Source of the DNA: Sinorhizobium terangae
GTDB taxonomy: Bacteria > Pseudomonadota > Alphaproteobacteria > Rhizobiales > Rhizobiaceae
DNA length: 64,000 nt
Reading direction: 5' to 3'
NCBI RefSeq assembly: GCF_009601505.1
Contig: NZ_WITC01000017.1
Coordinates: 124,001 to 188,000, forward strand
In this document: positions 46,004-54,433 of the stretch, piece by piece
Numbering within the stretch: the stretch's first letter is position 1
Layout of the letters: every line of letters starts with the position of its first letter
Position numbers and translations under genes: made by a program
The notes under the pieces: model-generated
What the model was told of the DNA's origin: nothing
Databases searched by the model: none
The model's input: only the letters and a program-made list of their open reading frames with translations

Positions 46004-46725
46004 GCCGATGCCGCCTCCTGGCGAACCGCGGCGGCCGTCGATTTGGCATGCCCGCCGGAAACGATCTCGCCGGAGCGCACTTGCACCTGCCGCCCGCAAC
46101 GCCCGGCAAGTGCTGCATCATGCGTAACAAGAACCAGCGTCATGCCGCGTTCGCGCTGTTCCGCAAAGAGAAGATCGGCGATCTGCCGGCCGGTCTCGGC
46201 GTCGAGATTGCCGGTCGGTTCGTCGGCGATCAGCAGCTTCGGTGACGGCGCCAGCGCACGGGCGATCGCGACGCGCTGCTGCTCGCCACCCGAAAGCTGC
46301 CCCGGATAATGCGTCAGCCGGTCACCGAGGCCGACTGCGACGAGTTCCTGGCGCGCGACGTCGAAGGCGTTGCGGACATTCGCAAGCTCAAGCGGCACCG
46401 CGACGTTTTCAAGTGCGGTCATGTTGGGAATGAGGTGAAAGGACTGGAAGACGATCCCGACGTTGCGACCCCGGAAATCCGCAAGCTTGTCCTCGCTCAG
46501 GCCGTGCAAGGGAGTCCCGTCGATGGTGATCTCTCCGCTGTCGAGCCTCTCCAGACCTGCCAGCACCATCAGCAGCGTCGACTTTCCCGATCCGGATGGG
46601 CCGACGATCCCGACGGATTCGCCAGCGTCAACCGTAAGGCTCACAGCCTTCAGGACATGGACTGCGGCCGCCGCCTCGCCCAGCGTCAAGTCGGCATTTT
46701 TCAGCTCGATGATGGTTCTTGCCAC
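46000..46725 (-). CDS. ABC transporter ATP-binding protein (YbbA/LolD type)
   Basis: This 241-residue ABC ATPase of the MacB/LolD/YbbA class has Walker A VGPSGSGKSTLLM near 41-53, Q-loop VFQSFHLIPNMTALENV near 89-105, signature QLSGGEQQRVAIARAL near 147-162 and Walker B LIADEPTGNLD near 167-178. It overlaps the permease gene and is divergent from the TesA-like gene across 71 bp, the same neighbourhood as ybbAP-tesA in other proteobacteria. Confidence 0.93.
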   Translation of the reverse strand: MARTIIELKNADLTLGEAAAAVHVLKAVSLTVDAGESVGIVGPSGSGKSTLLMVLAGLERLDSGEITIDGTPLHGLSEDKLADFRGRNVGIVFQSFHLIPNMTALENVAVPLELANVRNAFDVARQELVAVGLGDRLTHYPGQLSGGEQQRVAIARALAPSPKLLIADEPTGNLDAETGRQIADLLFAEQRERGMTLVLVTHDAALAGRCGRQVQVRSGEIVSGGHAKSTAAAVRQEAASA

Positions 46726-46796
46726 GCGGAAACAGCCCTATATGAAATTGGATCGGATGACGAAACGGTTGCCCTCGGGGATTTAGGAACGAGCCT

Positions 46797-47438
46797 ATGG
46801 CATTAAAAGATTTTCTGCGCTTTTTCTTGAGCCTGGCAATGACAATTGCGTTATCGTCAGCGGTGCGCGCCGAGAGTGTAAGCCTCGTCGGCTTCGGCGA
46901 CAGCCTGATGGCGGGCTTCCAGCTCCCGCCCGAGGACGCCTTTCCTGCGCGACTCGAAAAGGCATTGAAAAACAAAGGCTTCGACGTCACGATCACCAAT
47001 GCCGGCGTTTCCGGAGATACAACCTCCGGCGGCCTTTCCCGCATCGACTGGTCGGTGCCGGATGGAACGAAAGGCGTCATCCTCGAGTTAGGTGCGAACG
47101 ACGCATTGCGGGGTATTCCGCCGGAACAGTCGCGGAAAAATCTCGAGGCGATGATTTCCCGGTTGAAGGAGCGCGGCATCGCGGTGCTTCTTGCCGGCAT
47201 GATGGCACCGCCCAACATGGGTGCCGACTATGCCGCCCGCTTCAACCCCATCTACCCGGAGCTGGCGCAGAAATATGATCTCGAGCTCTATCCGTTCTTC
47301 CTCGACGGCGTTGTGACTGACGGCGCGCTGAAGCTCGAGGATGGCATGCATCCGAACAGCCGGGGCGTCGGCGAGATGGTCGAACGCTTCCTGCCCGCCG
47401 CCGAACGATTTATTGCAGGGCTTGCGAAAGGAGACTGA
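46797..47438 (+). CDS. TesA-like GDSL arylesterase/thioesterase
   Basis: This 213-residue periplasmic SGNH hydrolase has a signal peptide (residues 1-25, ending VRAES), the GDSL block GFGDSLMAGFQL with Ser36, NAGVSGDTTSGG, LELGANDALRG (Gly and Asn of the oxyanion hole) and DGMHPNSRG with the catalytic Asp and His. It is divergent from the YbbAP exporter genes, as in many proteobacteria. The natural ester substrate is not known. Confidence 0.92.
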   Translation: MALKDFLRFFLSLAMTIALSSAVRAESVSLVGFGDSLMAGFQLPPEDAFPARLEKALKNKGFDVTITNAGVSGDTTSGGLSRIDWSVPDGTKGVILELGANDALRGIPPEQSRKNLEAMISRLKERGIAVLLAGMMAPPNMGADYAARFNPIYPELAQKYDLELYPFFLDGVVTDGALKLEDGMHPNSRGVGEMVERFLPAAERFIAGLAKGD

Positions 47439-47453
47439 TCAATCGGTCCACAG

Positions 47454-47469
47454 TTAAGAGAAAGTTAAC
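47454..47469 (+). promoter_or_regulatory. CtrA-box-like site upstream of thpR
   Basis: TTAA (47454-47457), seven bases, TTAAC (47465-47469) is a perfect fit to the CtrA consensus. It lies 84 nt before the thpR ATG, a good position for a promoter-proximal regulator site. Confidence 0.5.
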
Positions 47470-47552
47470 ACTCTGTCGGCCCAAATAACAGTTGCGTGCA
47501 GACTCGATGCGTGATTCGCTAAGACATCTGCAAGAGATTCGGGGAGCTCGCC

Positions 47553-48143
47553 ATGCCGAGACTGTTTACCGCCCTCGAAATTCCGCGCAATGCAGCAATG
47601 AGCCTTTCCTTGCTGCGCGGAGGTCTTCCCGGAGCTCGATGGATTGATGTGGAGAACTATCACATCACTCTGCGTTTCATCGGCGATGTCGACGGACGTA
47701 CCGCCGACGAGATCGTTGAAAGGCTCGACCGGATCGAACGCCCCGAATTCCAGCTGCAACTGACGGGCACCGGTGCCTTCGGCTCAAAAAAGCCGCATTC
47801 GGTCTGGGCCGGTGTCAGCAACGACCCGGAAATGTTTGCGCTCCAGGCGGAAATCGAACGCATCTGCCAGCGCCTCGGCCTGCCGCCGGACCCGCGCAAG
47901 TTCACGCCTCACGTGACGCTCGCGAGGCTGCGTTCCTCGCGCGTCGAGGATGTCGTGAATTATCTTTCCGGGCGCGGCAATTTCCTCACCTCACCTTTTG
48001 CGGTCTCCCGCTTCGTTCTCCTGTCGTCGCGCGATTCGGTCGGCGGCGGTCCGTACCTGACCGAAGAGGTTTTTCCGCTTCACGAGGCGCGAACCTCGAG
48101 CCTTGCCAGCAGGGACAAGCACCCGGCTTCCAGTATCTGGTAG
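47553..48143 (+). CDS. thpR: RNA 2',3'-cyclic phosphodiesterase ThpR
   Basis: This 196-residue 2H phosphoesterase opens 2',3'-cyclic phosphate ends of RNA and was earlier called 2'-5' RNA ligase. The two HxTx motifs are visible: HITLRFIGDVDG near 37-48 and HVTLARLRS near 121-129. The C-terminal tail overlaps the convergent phosphatase gene by 64 bases. A CtrA-like box precedes it. Confidence 0.93.
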   Translation: MPRLFTALEIPRNAAMSLSLLRGGLPGARWIDVENYHITLRFIGDVDGRTADEIVERLDRIERPEFQLQLTGTGAFGSKKPHSVWAGVSNDPEMFALQAEIERICQRLGLPPDPRKFTPHVTLARLRSSRVEDVVNYLSGRGNFLTSPFAVSRFVLLSSRDSVGGGPYLTEEVFPLHEARTSSLASRDKHPASSIW

Positions 48144-48556
48144 AGCGCTTCGAAGACGTCCGCCGCTTCGTAATAGGGATCCGGAACGTCTCCCGCCCGA
48201 CCGGTGGCATAACGCATGAATAGATGCACCTTGCCCGCCATTGCGGGCGGCGCGAGCACGCTCAAGTCGCGGACGGTGCTCATGTCCATGCCGAGGATCA
48301 GGTCGAAGGCCGCAAAATCCGCCGCGCTGACCTGGCGCCCGCGCAGGGCCGCAATATCGATGCCGTGCGCCTTCGCCACCGAAATCGACCGCTGATCCGG
48401 CGGAGCGCCGACATGCCATGCGCCGATGCCGGCGGAATCGACCGAAATCGCCTGCCCGTGGCCGGCCTTCTGCGCGAGGTCCCGCATGACGCCCTCGGCG
48501 AGCGGCGAACGGCAAATATTGCCAAGACAAACGAAGAGAATTCTGACCGGCTTCAT
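48080..48556 (-). CDS. Low-molecular-weight protein tyrosine phosphatase
   Basis: This 158-residue LMW-PTP has the P-loop FVCLGNICRSPLAEG with C10 and R16, the early AGIGAWHVGAPPDQRS and the DPYYEA acid loop with the general-acid aspartate near 126. These enzymes dephosphorylate tyrosine kinases of polysaccharide export; arsenate reductase is a less likely relative. The ATG at 48556 gives the right N-terminus. It overlaps thpR tail to tail. Confidence 0.92.
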   Translation of the reverse strand: MKPVRILFVCLGNICRSPLAEGVMRDLAQKAGHGQAISVDSAGIGAWHVGAPPDQRSISVAKAHGIDIAALRGRQVSAADFAAFDLILGMDMSTVRDLSVLAPPAMAGKVHLFMRYATGRAGDVPDPYYEAADVFEALYQILEAGCLSLLARLEVRAS

Positions 48557-48640
48557 GTCACCCCGTTGGCATCGAGAGTTGTGCCGCATGGCATGGGCGG
48601 AGTTTATCCGTGGCGAAAGCGCCCTGTGTCTTTTCAAGTG

Positions 48641-48724
48641 GACAAAGGCCGCTGCAGTACTTCGAATTGCCGCATGTTTTTATCCTTAAATCGGAACCCA
48701 TTTAAGGATAAAAGCGTGTTCTAG
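48641..48724. repeat. Bipartite palindromic repeat copy
   Basis: CAAAGGCCGCTGCAG is a remnant of the left half; ATTGCCGCATGTTTTTATCCTTAAATCGG...CCATTTAAGGATAAAAGCGTG is a good right half. It lies in the gap before the phhB gene. Confidence 0.7.
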
Positions 48725-48762
48725 GCCGTTGTTAAGCACCAAAGATCACAGGGAGAAACAGC

Positions 48763-49080
48763 ATGAGGCCGGAAAAACTGGACGCCGAGGCTGTCGCCGA
48801 GCATTTGCACAAGATGGAAGGTTGGGTTCTGGCCGAGGATGGCGCATCGATCTGGAAGGCGTTTCGCTTCAAGAATTTTGCCGAGGCGTTCAGCTTCATG
48901 ACTCAATGCGCGCTTGCGGCGGAAAAGCTCGACCACCACCCTGAATGGTTCAACGTCTACAACAGGGTCGACGTCACGCTTTCGACGCATGATGCGAACG
49001 GACTGACGGAACTCGATTTCAAGCTGGCGGCAAAGATGGATCGCGCGGCTGCCGGACGAATGCCCGACCATTTGAAATAG
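48763..49080 (+). CDS. phhB: Pterin-4a-carbinolamine dehydratase
   Basis: PhhB recycles the pterin cofactor of aromatic amino acid hydroxylases by dehydrating 4a-carbinolamine. The 105-residue protein has the family motif [21 protein letters not shown] (about 53-73), including the catalytic His-His pair, and the closing [13 protein letters not shown]. No phenylalanine hydroxylase gene is next to it here. It is a single gene. Confidence 0.94.
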   Translation: MRPEKLDAEAVAEHLHKMEGWVLAEDGASIWKAFRFKNFAEAFSFMTQCALAAEKLDHHPEWFNVYNRVDVTLSTHDANGLTELDFKLAAKMDRAAAGRMPDHLK

Positions 49081-49107
49081 CCGGCACCCTTCCCATATCA
49101 GCTTCCT

Positions 49108-49151
49108 GCATGTTTCTCCGCGCGTCCGGAAAGACGCGCGGCGCTGCAGGG
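49108..49151. repeat. Partial palindromic repeat
   Basis: CTGCATGTTTCTCCGCGCGTCC...GACGCGCGGCGCTGCAG is like the left half of the bipartite repeat, in the leader of the DUF1232 gene. Confidence 0.5.
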
Positions 49152-49172
49152 CCCAACTCGGAAACGGACGCG

Positions 49173-49553
49173 ATGGACGATATCAAGATCGGTGAAATTC
49201 TTCTTCCCGGCGAGGAATCCGAACAGGAACGGCGGGAGCGCAAGGTACGCCGCCGGTTCTGGCCGACCTTTCGCCGTGCAGCCCGCCAGATTCCCTTCAG
49301 CCGCGATCTCGTTGCCGCCTTTTATTGCGCGGTGGATCCGAAGACTCCGACGCGTACGCGCGGCATTCTGCTTGCAGCCCTTGCCTATTTCGTCCTGCCG
49401 CTCGATTTCGTGCCGGACATGCTGGCCGTCGTCGGCTTTTCCGACGACATCGCCGTGTTGACGGCTGCCTTCGCCGCGATCAGCGGCCAGATCAAGGAAA
49501 CGCATTACGACAAGGCCGACGAAGCCCTGCGCGACAGGCCGGATGAGGAATGA
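49173..49553 (+). CDS. DUF1232 (YkvA-like) membrane protein
   Basis: This 126-residue protein of the YkvA/DUF1232 family has the typical core YCAVDPKTPTRTRGILLAALAYFVLPLDFVPDMLAVVGFSDDIAVL, with conserved Tyr, Pro and Asp residues and one or two membrane helices (about 61-100). The ATG at 49173 is preferred to one at 49110. The family's function is unknown. Confidence 0.82.
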   Translation: MDDIKIGEILLPGEESEQERRERKVRRRFWPTFRRAARQIPFSRDLVAAFYCAVDPKTPTRTRGILLAALAYFVLPLDFVPDMLAVVGFSDDIAVLTAAFAAISGQIKETHYDKADEALRDRPDEE

Positions 49554-49954
49554 TTATCAGAATGCGGGACCGCCGCATTTCTGCCGGAAAGACAAACTCT
49601 TGCCTGATTCTTTGTGACATAGATTCCGCAGACGCAGCGGCTGTGGGCGAATAGGCTTGAGGACAGTGCGTTGCGCGAGATTTGAGACAGGGGACTCCTA
49701 CCGGCCACGGCCCTCCGGAATTGACGATCGACCGAACCGGCAAATCCGCAGACACGAAGAGATGGCCCGCCGGATGAGCGCGCTAACTCCGACTGCCGGG
49801 CGTGTCTCCGGCCTGTTTTGGGGCGGAAACGAGCGGATTGCGGTGATCGTTGACGGTTTAGTAACCTGAATTAAGTCAAAATAAATCAAATCATGACTAT
49901 GCGATGCCCGTCCCACCTTCGGGCGATCGCAAGCAAGACAAGCGGCAGGACCTC
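49554..49954. other. Gap before the IalB-like gene
   Basis: About 400 bases without a supported gene. A 70-codon frame (49657-49869) has no recognisable features. The AT-rich stretch near 49850-49890 (TTGACGGTTTAGTAACCTG) may hold the promoter of the IalB-like gene. Confidence 0.4.
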
Positions 49955-50458
49955 ATGTTTGTAAGAAAGATCGCAACTGCAATCGCACTCGTAGTGGCAG
50001 CAGCCGGCGTTGCTTCCGCTCAATCTCCGACACGGATCCAGCAATTCAATGCCTGGGGCGCCTATTCCTACCAGGCCGGCGCCGGCAAGGTCTGCTACGT
50101 CCTGTCCGTTCCGAAGGAGAAGAGCCCTGCCGGTGTCGACCATGGCGATATCTTCTTCCTCGTCTCGCAGCGCCCGGGGCAGAACATCAGCTACGAGCCT
50201 CAGGCGATGATGGGCTACCCGCTGCAGGACAATTCCAAGGTCAATGTGGTCATCGACGGCAAGACTTTCGTGATGTTTACCAAGGGTAATTCCGCCTGGG
50301 TCGAAAACGCTGCGGAAGAACCGGCGCTGGTGGCGGCGATGAAGTCGGGCAAGGACATGTCGGTCAACGCGAAGTCCCGCAAGGGAACCGCGACTTCCTA
50401 TTCCTATTCCCTCTCCGGCATTTCCGCCGCGTTGAAGCAGATCGAAGCCTGCAAGTAA
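49955..50458 (+). CDS. Invasion-associated locus B (IalB) family protein
   Basis: This 167-residue exported protein has a clear signal peptide (residues 1-23, MFVRKIATAIALVV, ending ASAQ) and the IalB core: FNAWGAYSYQAGAGKVCYVLS (about 31-51), FLVSQRPGQNISYEPQ and VVIDGKTFVMFTKGNSAWVE, and it ends QIEACK with a cysteine that may pair with C48. IalB was found in Bartonella invasion, but homologues are widespread in rhizobia and probably act in the envelope. CAGGA precedes the ATG. Confidence 0.88.
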   Translation: MFVRKIATAIALVVAAAGVASAQSPTRIQQFNAWGAYSYQAGAGKVCYVLSVPKEKSPAGVDHGDIFFLVSQRPGQNISYEPQAMMGYPLQDNSKVNVVIDGKTFVMFTKGNSAWVENAAEEPALVAAMKSGKDMSVNAKSRKGTATSYSYSLSGISAALKQIEACK

Positions 50459-50484
50459 CCCGCTGGTGCTTGAGCTATATCGCG

Positions 50485-50512
50485 AAGGCCGGCCCTCTGG
50501 ACCGGCCTTTTT
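50485..50512 (+). terminator. Terminator of the IalB-like gene
   Basis: AAGGCCGG (50485-50492) and CCGGCCTT (50502-50509) form an 8 bp stem with a nine-base loop, followed by a T run. It lies 27 nt after the stop codon. Confidence 0.88.
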
Positions 50513-50526
50513 GCATTGGGCAATTG

Positions 50527-50637
50527 CCCCTCACCCTAGCCCTCTCCCCCAAGCGGGGCGAGGGGACTTGGGCGGGTGCGGGGAGTCCGCTTCGCCCCGC
50601 TTGCGGGGAGAAGGTGGCCGGCAGGCCGGATGAGGGG
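50527..50637. repeat. RIME1-like element
   Basis: CCCCTCACCCTAGCCCTCTCC at the left, CCCCGCTTGCGGGGAGAAGG and GGCCGGATGAGGGG at the right. It takes up part of the 385 bp gap between the IalB-like gene and rlmN. The remaining part (50638-50843) shows no gene. Confidence 0.85.
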
Positions 50638-50843
50638 CAACTCCGCACGAAGACCGACACTTTTCTCCATCGCAAGCCCGCTCATGTCGACTCACGGCGA
50701 AAAGAATGCTAAAGCGCCGCCAAATTCAGAGCCCCGCGCCCCGTTGCCGCGCCCGAAGGCTCGCCAGTTTCAATTCGAGCATCGGAACATGATCCGGAAC
50801 CTTCTCCGGACGGACCTTCGCTGTATGACAGGACATCGCAAGC

Positions 50844-52079
50844 ATGGCAGCCACTGAGATCTTGAACAGGGCGGACATCGTCAAGGCGCCGCAAGTGCGC
50901 CGGATGCCTGAGGCCGAGAAGCCATCGCTGATCGGCCTTGTGCGCGAAGACATGGCCAAGCTGCTTGTCGAACGAGGCGTGCCCGAGCGCCAGGTCAAGA
51001 TGCGCGTGAGCCAGCTCTGGCATTGGCTCTATGTCCGCGGCGTTTCCGATTTCGATCAGATGTCGAACGTCTCCAAGGACATGCGCGAGATGCTCAAGCA
51101 GCATTTCACCATCGCCCGGCCGGAGATCGTCGAGGAGCAGATTTCCAACGACGGCACGCGCAAGTGGCTCTTGCGCTTCCCGCCGCGTGGTGCCGGCCGG
51201 CCGGTCGAGATCGAGACCGTCTATATCCCCGAGGAAGGCCGCGGCACGCTCTGCATCTCGAGCCAGGTCGGCTGCACGCTCACCTGTTCCTTCTGTCACA
51301 CCGGCACCCAGAAGCTGGTGCGCAACCTGACGGCAGAAGAAATCCTCGCCCAGCTGCTGCTCGCCCGCGACCGCCTCGGCGACTTCCCCGAACGCGATAC
51401 GCCGCAAGGCGCCATCGTGCCTGCCGAAGGCCGCAAGATCACCAATATCGTAATGATGGGCATGGGCGAGCCGCTCTACAATTTCGAGAACGTCAAGACC
51501 GCGCTCCTGATCGCGTCCGACGGCGACGGTCTTTCGCTCTCGAAGCGCCGCATCACGCTCTCGACCTCCGGCATCGTGCCCGAGATCTACCGCACCGGCG
51601 AGGAGATCGGCGTCATGCTGGCAATCTCGCTGCATGCCGTGCGCGACGACCTACGCGACATGCTTGTGCCGATCAACAAGAAGTATCCGCTGAAGGAGCT
51701 GATGGAAGCCTGCCGCGCCTATCCGGGCCTGTCGAACGCGCGCCGCATTACCTTCGAATACGTGATGCTGAAGGATGTCAACGACAGCCTCGAGGACGCC
51801 AAGGAACTGGTGAAGCTGTTGAAGGGCATTCCGGCCAAGATCAACCTCATCCCCTTCAATCCCTGGCCGGGAACCAACTACCAGTGCTCGGACTGGGAGC
51901 AGATTGAGGCTTTTGCCGATTTCATCAACCAGGCCGGCTACGCTTCGCCGATCCGCACCCCGCGCGGCCGCGACATTCTCGCCGCCTGCGGTCAGCTCAA
52001 GTCGGAATCGGAACGCATGCGCAAGGTCGACCGCCTTGCCTTCGAGGCAATGATGATCGCCAATCACGGCGAGGACTGA
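50844..52079 (+). CDS. rlmN: 23S rRNA/tRNA adenine-C2 methyltransferase RlmN
   Basis: RlmN is a radical-SAM enzyme that methylates C2 of A2503 in 23S rRNA and A37 in tRNA. The 411-residue protein has the radical-SAM motif [12 protein letters not shown] with cluster cysteines 144, 148 and 151, [13 protein letters not shown] near 211-223, and the methyl-bearing C-terminal cysteine in ILAACGQL. It is a single gene between RIME-type repeats. The leader contains a degraded inverted repeat around 50790-50815. Confidence 0.96.
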   Translation: MAATEILNRADIVKAPQVRRMPEAEKPSLIGLVREDMAKLLVERGVPERQVKMRVSQLWHWLYVRGVSDFDQMSNVSKDMREMLKQHFTIARPEIVEEQISNDGTRKWLLRFPPRGAGRPVEIETVYIPEEGRGTLCISSQVGCTLTCSFCHTGTQKLVRNLTAEEILAQLLLARDRLGDFPERDTPQGAIVPAEGRKITNIVMMGMGEPLYNFENVKTALLIASDGDGLSLSKRRITLSTSGIVPEIYRTGEEIGVMLAISLHAVRDDLRDMLVPINKKYPLKELMEACRAYPGLSNARRITFEYVMLKDVNDSLEDAKELVKLLKGIPAKINLIPFNPWPGTNYQCSDWEQIEAFADFINQAGYASPIRTPRGRDILAACGQLKSESERMRKVDRLAFEAMMIANHGED

Positions 52080-52122
52080 GGCCGGGCAAGGAGATGCGCG
52101 GGGCGGGTTGCGCTCAGGTTCG

Positions 52123-52233
52123 CCCCTCATCCGGCCTGCCGGCCACCTTCTCCCCGCAGGCGGGGAGAAGGGAGGATGCCGCGCCGTTCCAGTCCCCTCT
52201 CCCCGCGAGCGGGGAGAGGGTTAGGGTGAGGGG
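52123..52233. repeat. RIME1-like element
   Basis: CCCCTCATCCGGCCTGCCGGCC, CTCCCCGCAGGCGGGGAGAAGG and CTCCCCGCGAGCGGGGAGAGGG are well kept and end GGTTAGGGTGAGGGG. It lies just after rlmN. Confidence 0.87.
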
Positions 52234-52347
52234 CAGAACCGAAGCGCGATGCGCAATCTCGATCGATGAAGAAGTTTGATGGATGAAGCTCTTTCCATCG
52301 ATTGATTTCACCGCTTCGCTTTCCTAAGAAGGCGGCGAATTCATCTG

Positions 52348-52396
52348 GAGCGGGATGAGAAACATGCGAAGCGGTTCAGCCGCCGGCATCCCGTTC
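52348..52396. repeat. GAGCGGGATG-type inverted repeat in the ABC operon leader
   Basis: GAGCGGGATG (approximate arm 52348-52357) and CATCCCGTTC (52387-52396) enclose GCGAAGCGGTTCAGCCGCC. The right arm ends 18 nt before the ATG of the binding-protein gene and abuts its GGAGG. The element resembles 61961-62014. Confidence 0.65.
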
Positions 52397-52414
52397 GCCA
52401 AACGGAGGACATCC

Positions 52415-53368
52415 ATGCGCTCACTTCTCATCGCTCTTGCCGCCACCGTGGCGCTCTCGCTCCCGGCGCGCGCCGACGAGGTTACGGTTGCCGTGACGGC
52501 AATCGTCGAACATCCCGCCCTCGATGCCGCCCGCGACGGCGTCAAGGACGCGCTCGCTGCTGCCGGCTACAAGGAAGGCGAGAACCTCAAGTTCATCTAC
52601 GAGTCGGCCCAGGGCAACCCGGCGACCGCCGCACAGATCGCCCGCCAGTTCGCCGGTGAAGCGCCGAGCGTCATCGTGCCGATCTCCACGCCCTCGGCCC
52701 AGGCCGTGGTTTCCTCGACGCGCGACATTCCGGTGGTCTTCACCGCTGTCTCCGATCCGCTCGGCGCCCAACTCGTCAAGGACATGGAGAAGCCCGGCGG
52801 CAACGTAACCGGCCTTTCCGACATGTCGCCGGTTGCCGAGCATGTGAAGCTGATCAAGGAGATCCTGCCGAACGTGAAGTCGATTGGCTACCTCTACAAT
52901 TCCGGTGAAGCGAACTCCGTTTCGCTCCTCGCAGCACTCAAGGCCGAAGCCGAAAAGGCTGGTCTGACCGTAGTCGAGTCCGCCGCGACGAAATCGGCCG
53001 AAGTCCAGGGTGCCGCCCGCGCGCTCGTCGGCCGTGCCGACGCAATCTACATCCCGACCGACAACACGATCATCTCGGCGCTCGAAGGCGCCGTTGCCGT
53101 CGCCGAGGAAAGCAAGCTGCCGCTCTTCACCGCCGATACGGACTCCGTTTCGCGCGGCGCGATCGCCGCACTCGGCTTCAACTACTACGATGTCGGCAAG
53201 CAGACGGGCGAAGTGGTCGTTCGTGTTCTCAAGGGCGAAAACCCCGGCGACATCGCCGTCAAAGTCGCTGCCGGCACCGACCTCGTCATCAACAAGGGGG
53301 CCGCAACCAGGATGGGCGTCACGCTGCCGGAAAGCGTCGTCAGCCGCGCAACCCGCACGGTCGAGTAA
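52415..53368 (+). CDS. ABC transporter substrate-binding protein (TrpX/COG2984 type)
   Basis: This 317-residue lipoprotein-like or periplasmic binding protein has a signal peptide (residues 1-21, LPARADE) and the COG2984 layout: VTAIVEHPALDAARDGVKDAL near 26-46, VPISTPSAQAVVSSTRDIPVVFTAVSDP near 89-116, IYIPTDNTI and GFNYYDVGKQTGE. The family often pairs with TrpY/TrpZ for aromatic amino acids, but ligands vary. GGAGG lies 7 nt before the ATG. It is first of three genes for one importer. Confidence 0.9.
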   Translation: MRSLLIALAATVALSLPARADEVTVAVTAIVEHPALDAARDGVKDALAAAGYKEGENLKFIYESAQGNPATAAQIARQFAGEAPSVIVPISTPSAQAVVSSTRDIPVVFTAVSDPLGAQLVKDMEKPGGNVTGLSDMSPVAEHVKLIKEILPNVKSIGYLYNSGEANSVSLLAALKAEAEKAGLTVVESAATKSAEVQGAARALVGRADAIYIPTDNTIISALEGAVAVAEESKLPLFTADTDSVSRGAIAALGFNYYDVGKQTGEVVVRVLKGENPGDIAVKVAAGTDLVINKGAATRMGVTLPESVVSRATRTVE

Positions 53369-53554
53369 CAAATCCCGATACGTTCGGACCGGAATTGTTG
53401 CCTTTTTGCCGCCCTCGTTCCATACGGGGGCGGTTCGCTTATAGAGCAGGACGAGAAAGCCCGCGCGGCGTTCCGTCCCTCGCCCTGACATTGGAACAGC
53501 AGTTCGCGCGCGTTGCGGTGAGCCCGCGGACATCGAAGAGAAGGACCAGCGACG

Positions 53555-54433
53555 TTGAGTCAAATCGCTTTTTGGGGAGCCGTGGAACTGGGGCTCGTCT
53601 ATGCCTTTGTCGCCGTCGGCGTCTTCCTCGCCTTCCGTGTGCTCGACTTTCCCGACCTGACGGTCGACGGATCGTTTCCGCTTGGTGCCGCAGTCACCGC
53701 GGTCCTGATCATTGCGGGCGTCAACCCGTGGCTCGCCGCAGCCGTCGCGATGGTCGCCGGAGCTGCAGCCGGCATCGTCACGGCGCTCCTCAACGTGCGC
53801 TTCCGCATCCTCAACCTGCTCGCCTCGATCCTGACGATGATCGCGCTCTTCTCGGTGAACCTGCGTGTCATGGGCAAGCCGAATGTCGCGCTGATCAATG
53901 CCGACACCATGCTGTCGCCATTCTACGGGCTGGGCCTCAGGGACTTCTACGTTCGCCCGCTCTTCGTCGGCATTCTCGTGCTGGTCGCCGTCGTCATCGT
54001 CTGGCGCTTCCTTGAGAGCGACGCCGGCCTCGCGATGCGGGCGACCGGCGCCAATGCCCGCATGGCGCGCGCCCAAGGGGTCGATACCAGCCGCCAGATC
54101 TATCTCGGCATGGCGATCTCCAACGCGCTCGTTGCCTTCGGCGGCGCGCTCTTCGCCCAGACCAACGGCTTTGCCGACGTGACCTCCGGCGTCGGCACGA
54201 TCGTCGTCGGGCTTGCGGCCGTCATCGTTGGTGAAACGCTGTTCGGCGCCCGCGGCATTCTGATCGCGCTCGCCGGCTGCGTGCTCGGCTCGATCCTCTA
54301 CCGCATCGCCATTCAGCTCGCGCTTTCGACGGATATGCTCGGTCTGCAGGCCTCCGACCTCAACTTCGTGACCGCGGCGCTCGTCACCGTGGCGCTCGTC
54401 CTTCCTCGCCTGCGTCGCGGAGGTGCCGCATGA
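53555..54433 (+). CDS. ABC transporter permease (TrpY/COG4120 type)
   Basis: This 292-residue membrane protein has eight to nine helices and the COG4120 features LDFPDLTVDGSFPLGAAVTA near 30-49, RFRILNLLASILTMIALFSVNLRVMGKPN and VDTSRQIYLGMAISNALVAFGGALFAQ. It starts with TTG and overlaps the ATPase gene by four bases. A 186 bp gap follows the binding-protein gene. Confidence 0.9.
   Translation: MSQIAFWGAVELGLVYAFVAVGVFLAFRVLDFPDLTVDGSFPLGAAVTAVLIIAGVNPWLAAAVAMVAGAAAGIVTALLNVRFRILNLLASILTMIALFSVNLRVMGKPNVALINADTMLSPFYGLGLRDFYVRPLFVGILVLVAVVIVWRFLESDAGLAMRATGANARMARAQGVDTSRQIYLGMAISNALVAFGGALFAQTNGFADVTSGVGTIVVGLAAVIVGETLFGARGILIALAGCVLGSILYRIAIQLALSTDMLGLQASDLNFVTAALVTVALVLPRLRRGGAA

Noticed and set aside
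49657..49869. A 70-codon forward frame before the IalB-like gene
   Set aside because: No ribosome site, no family resemblance and a composition like non-coding DNA.
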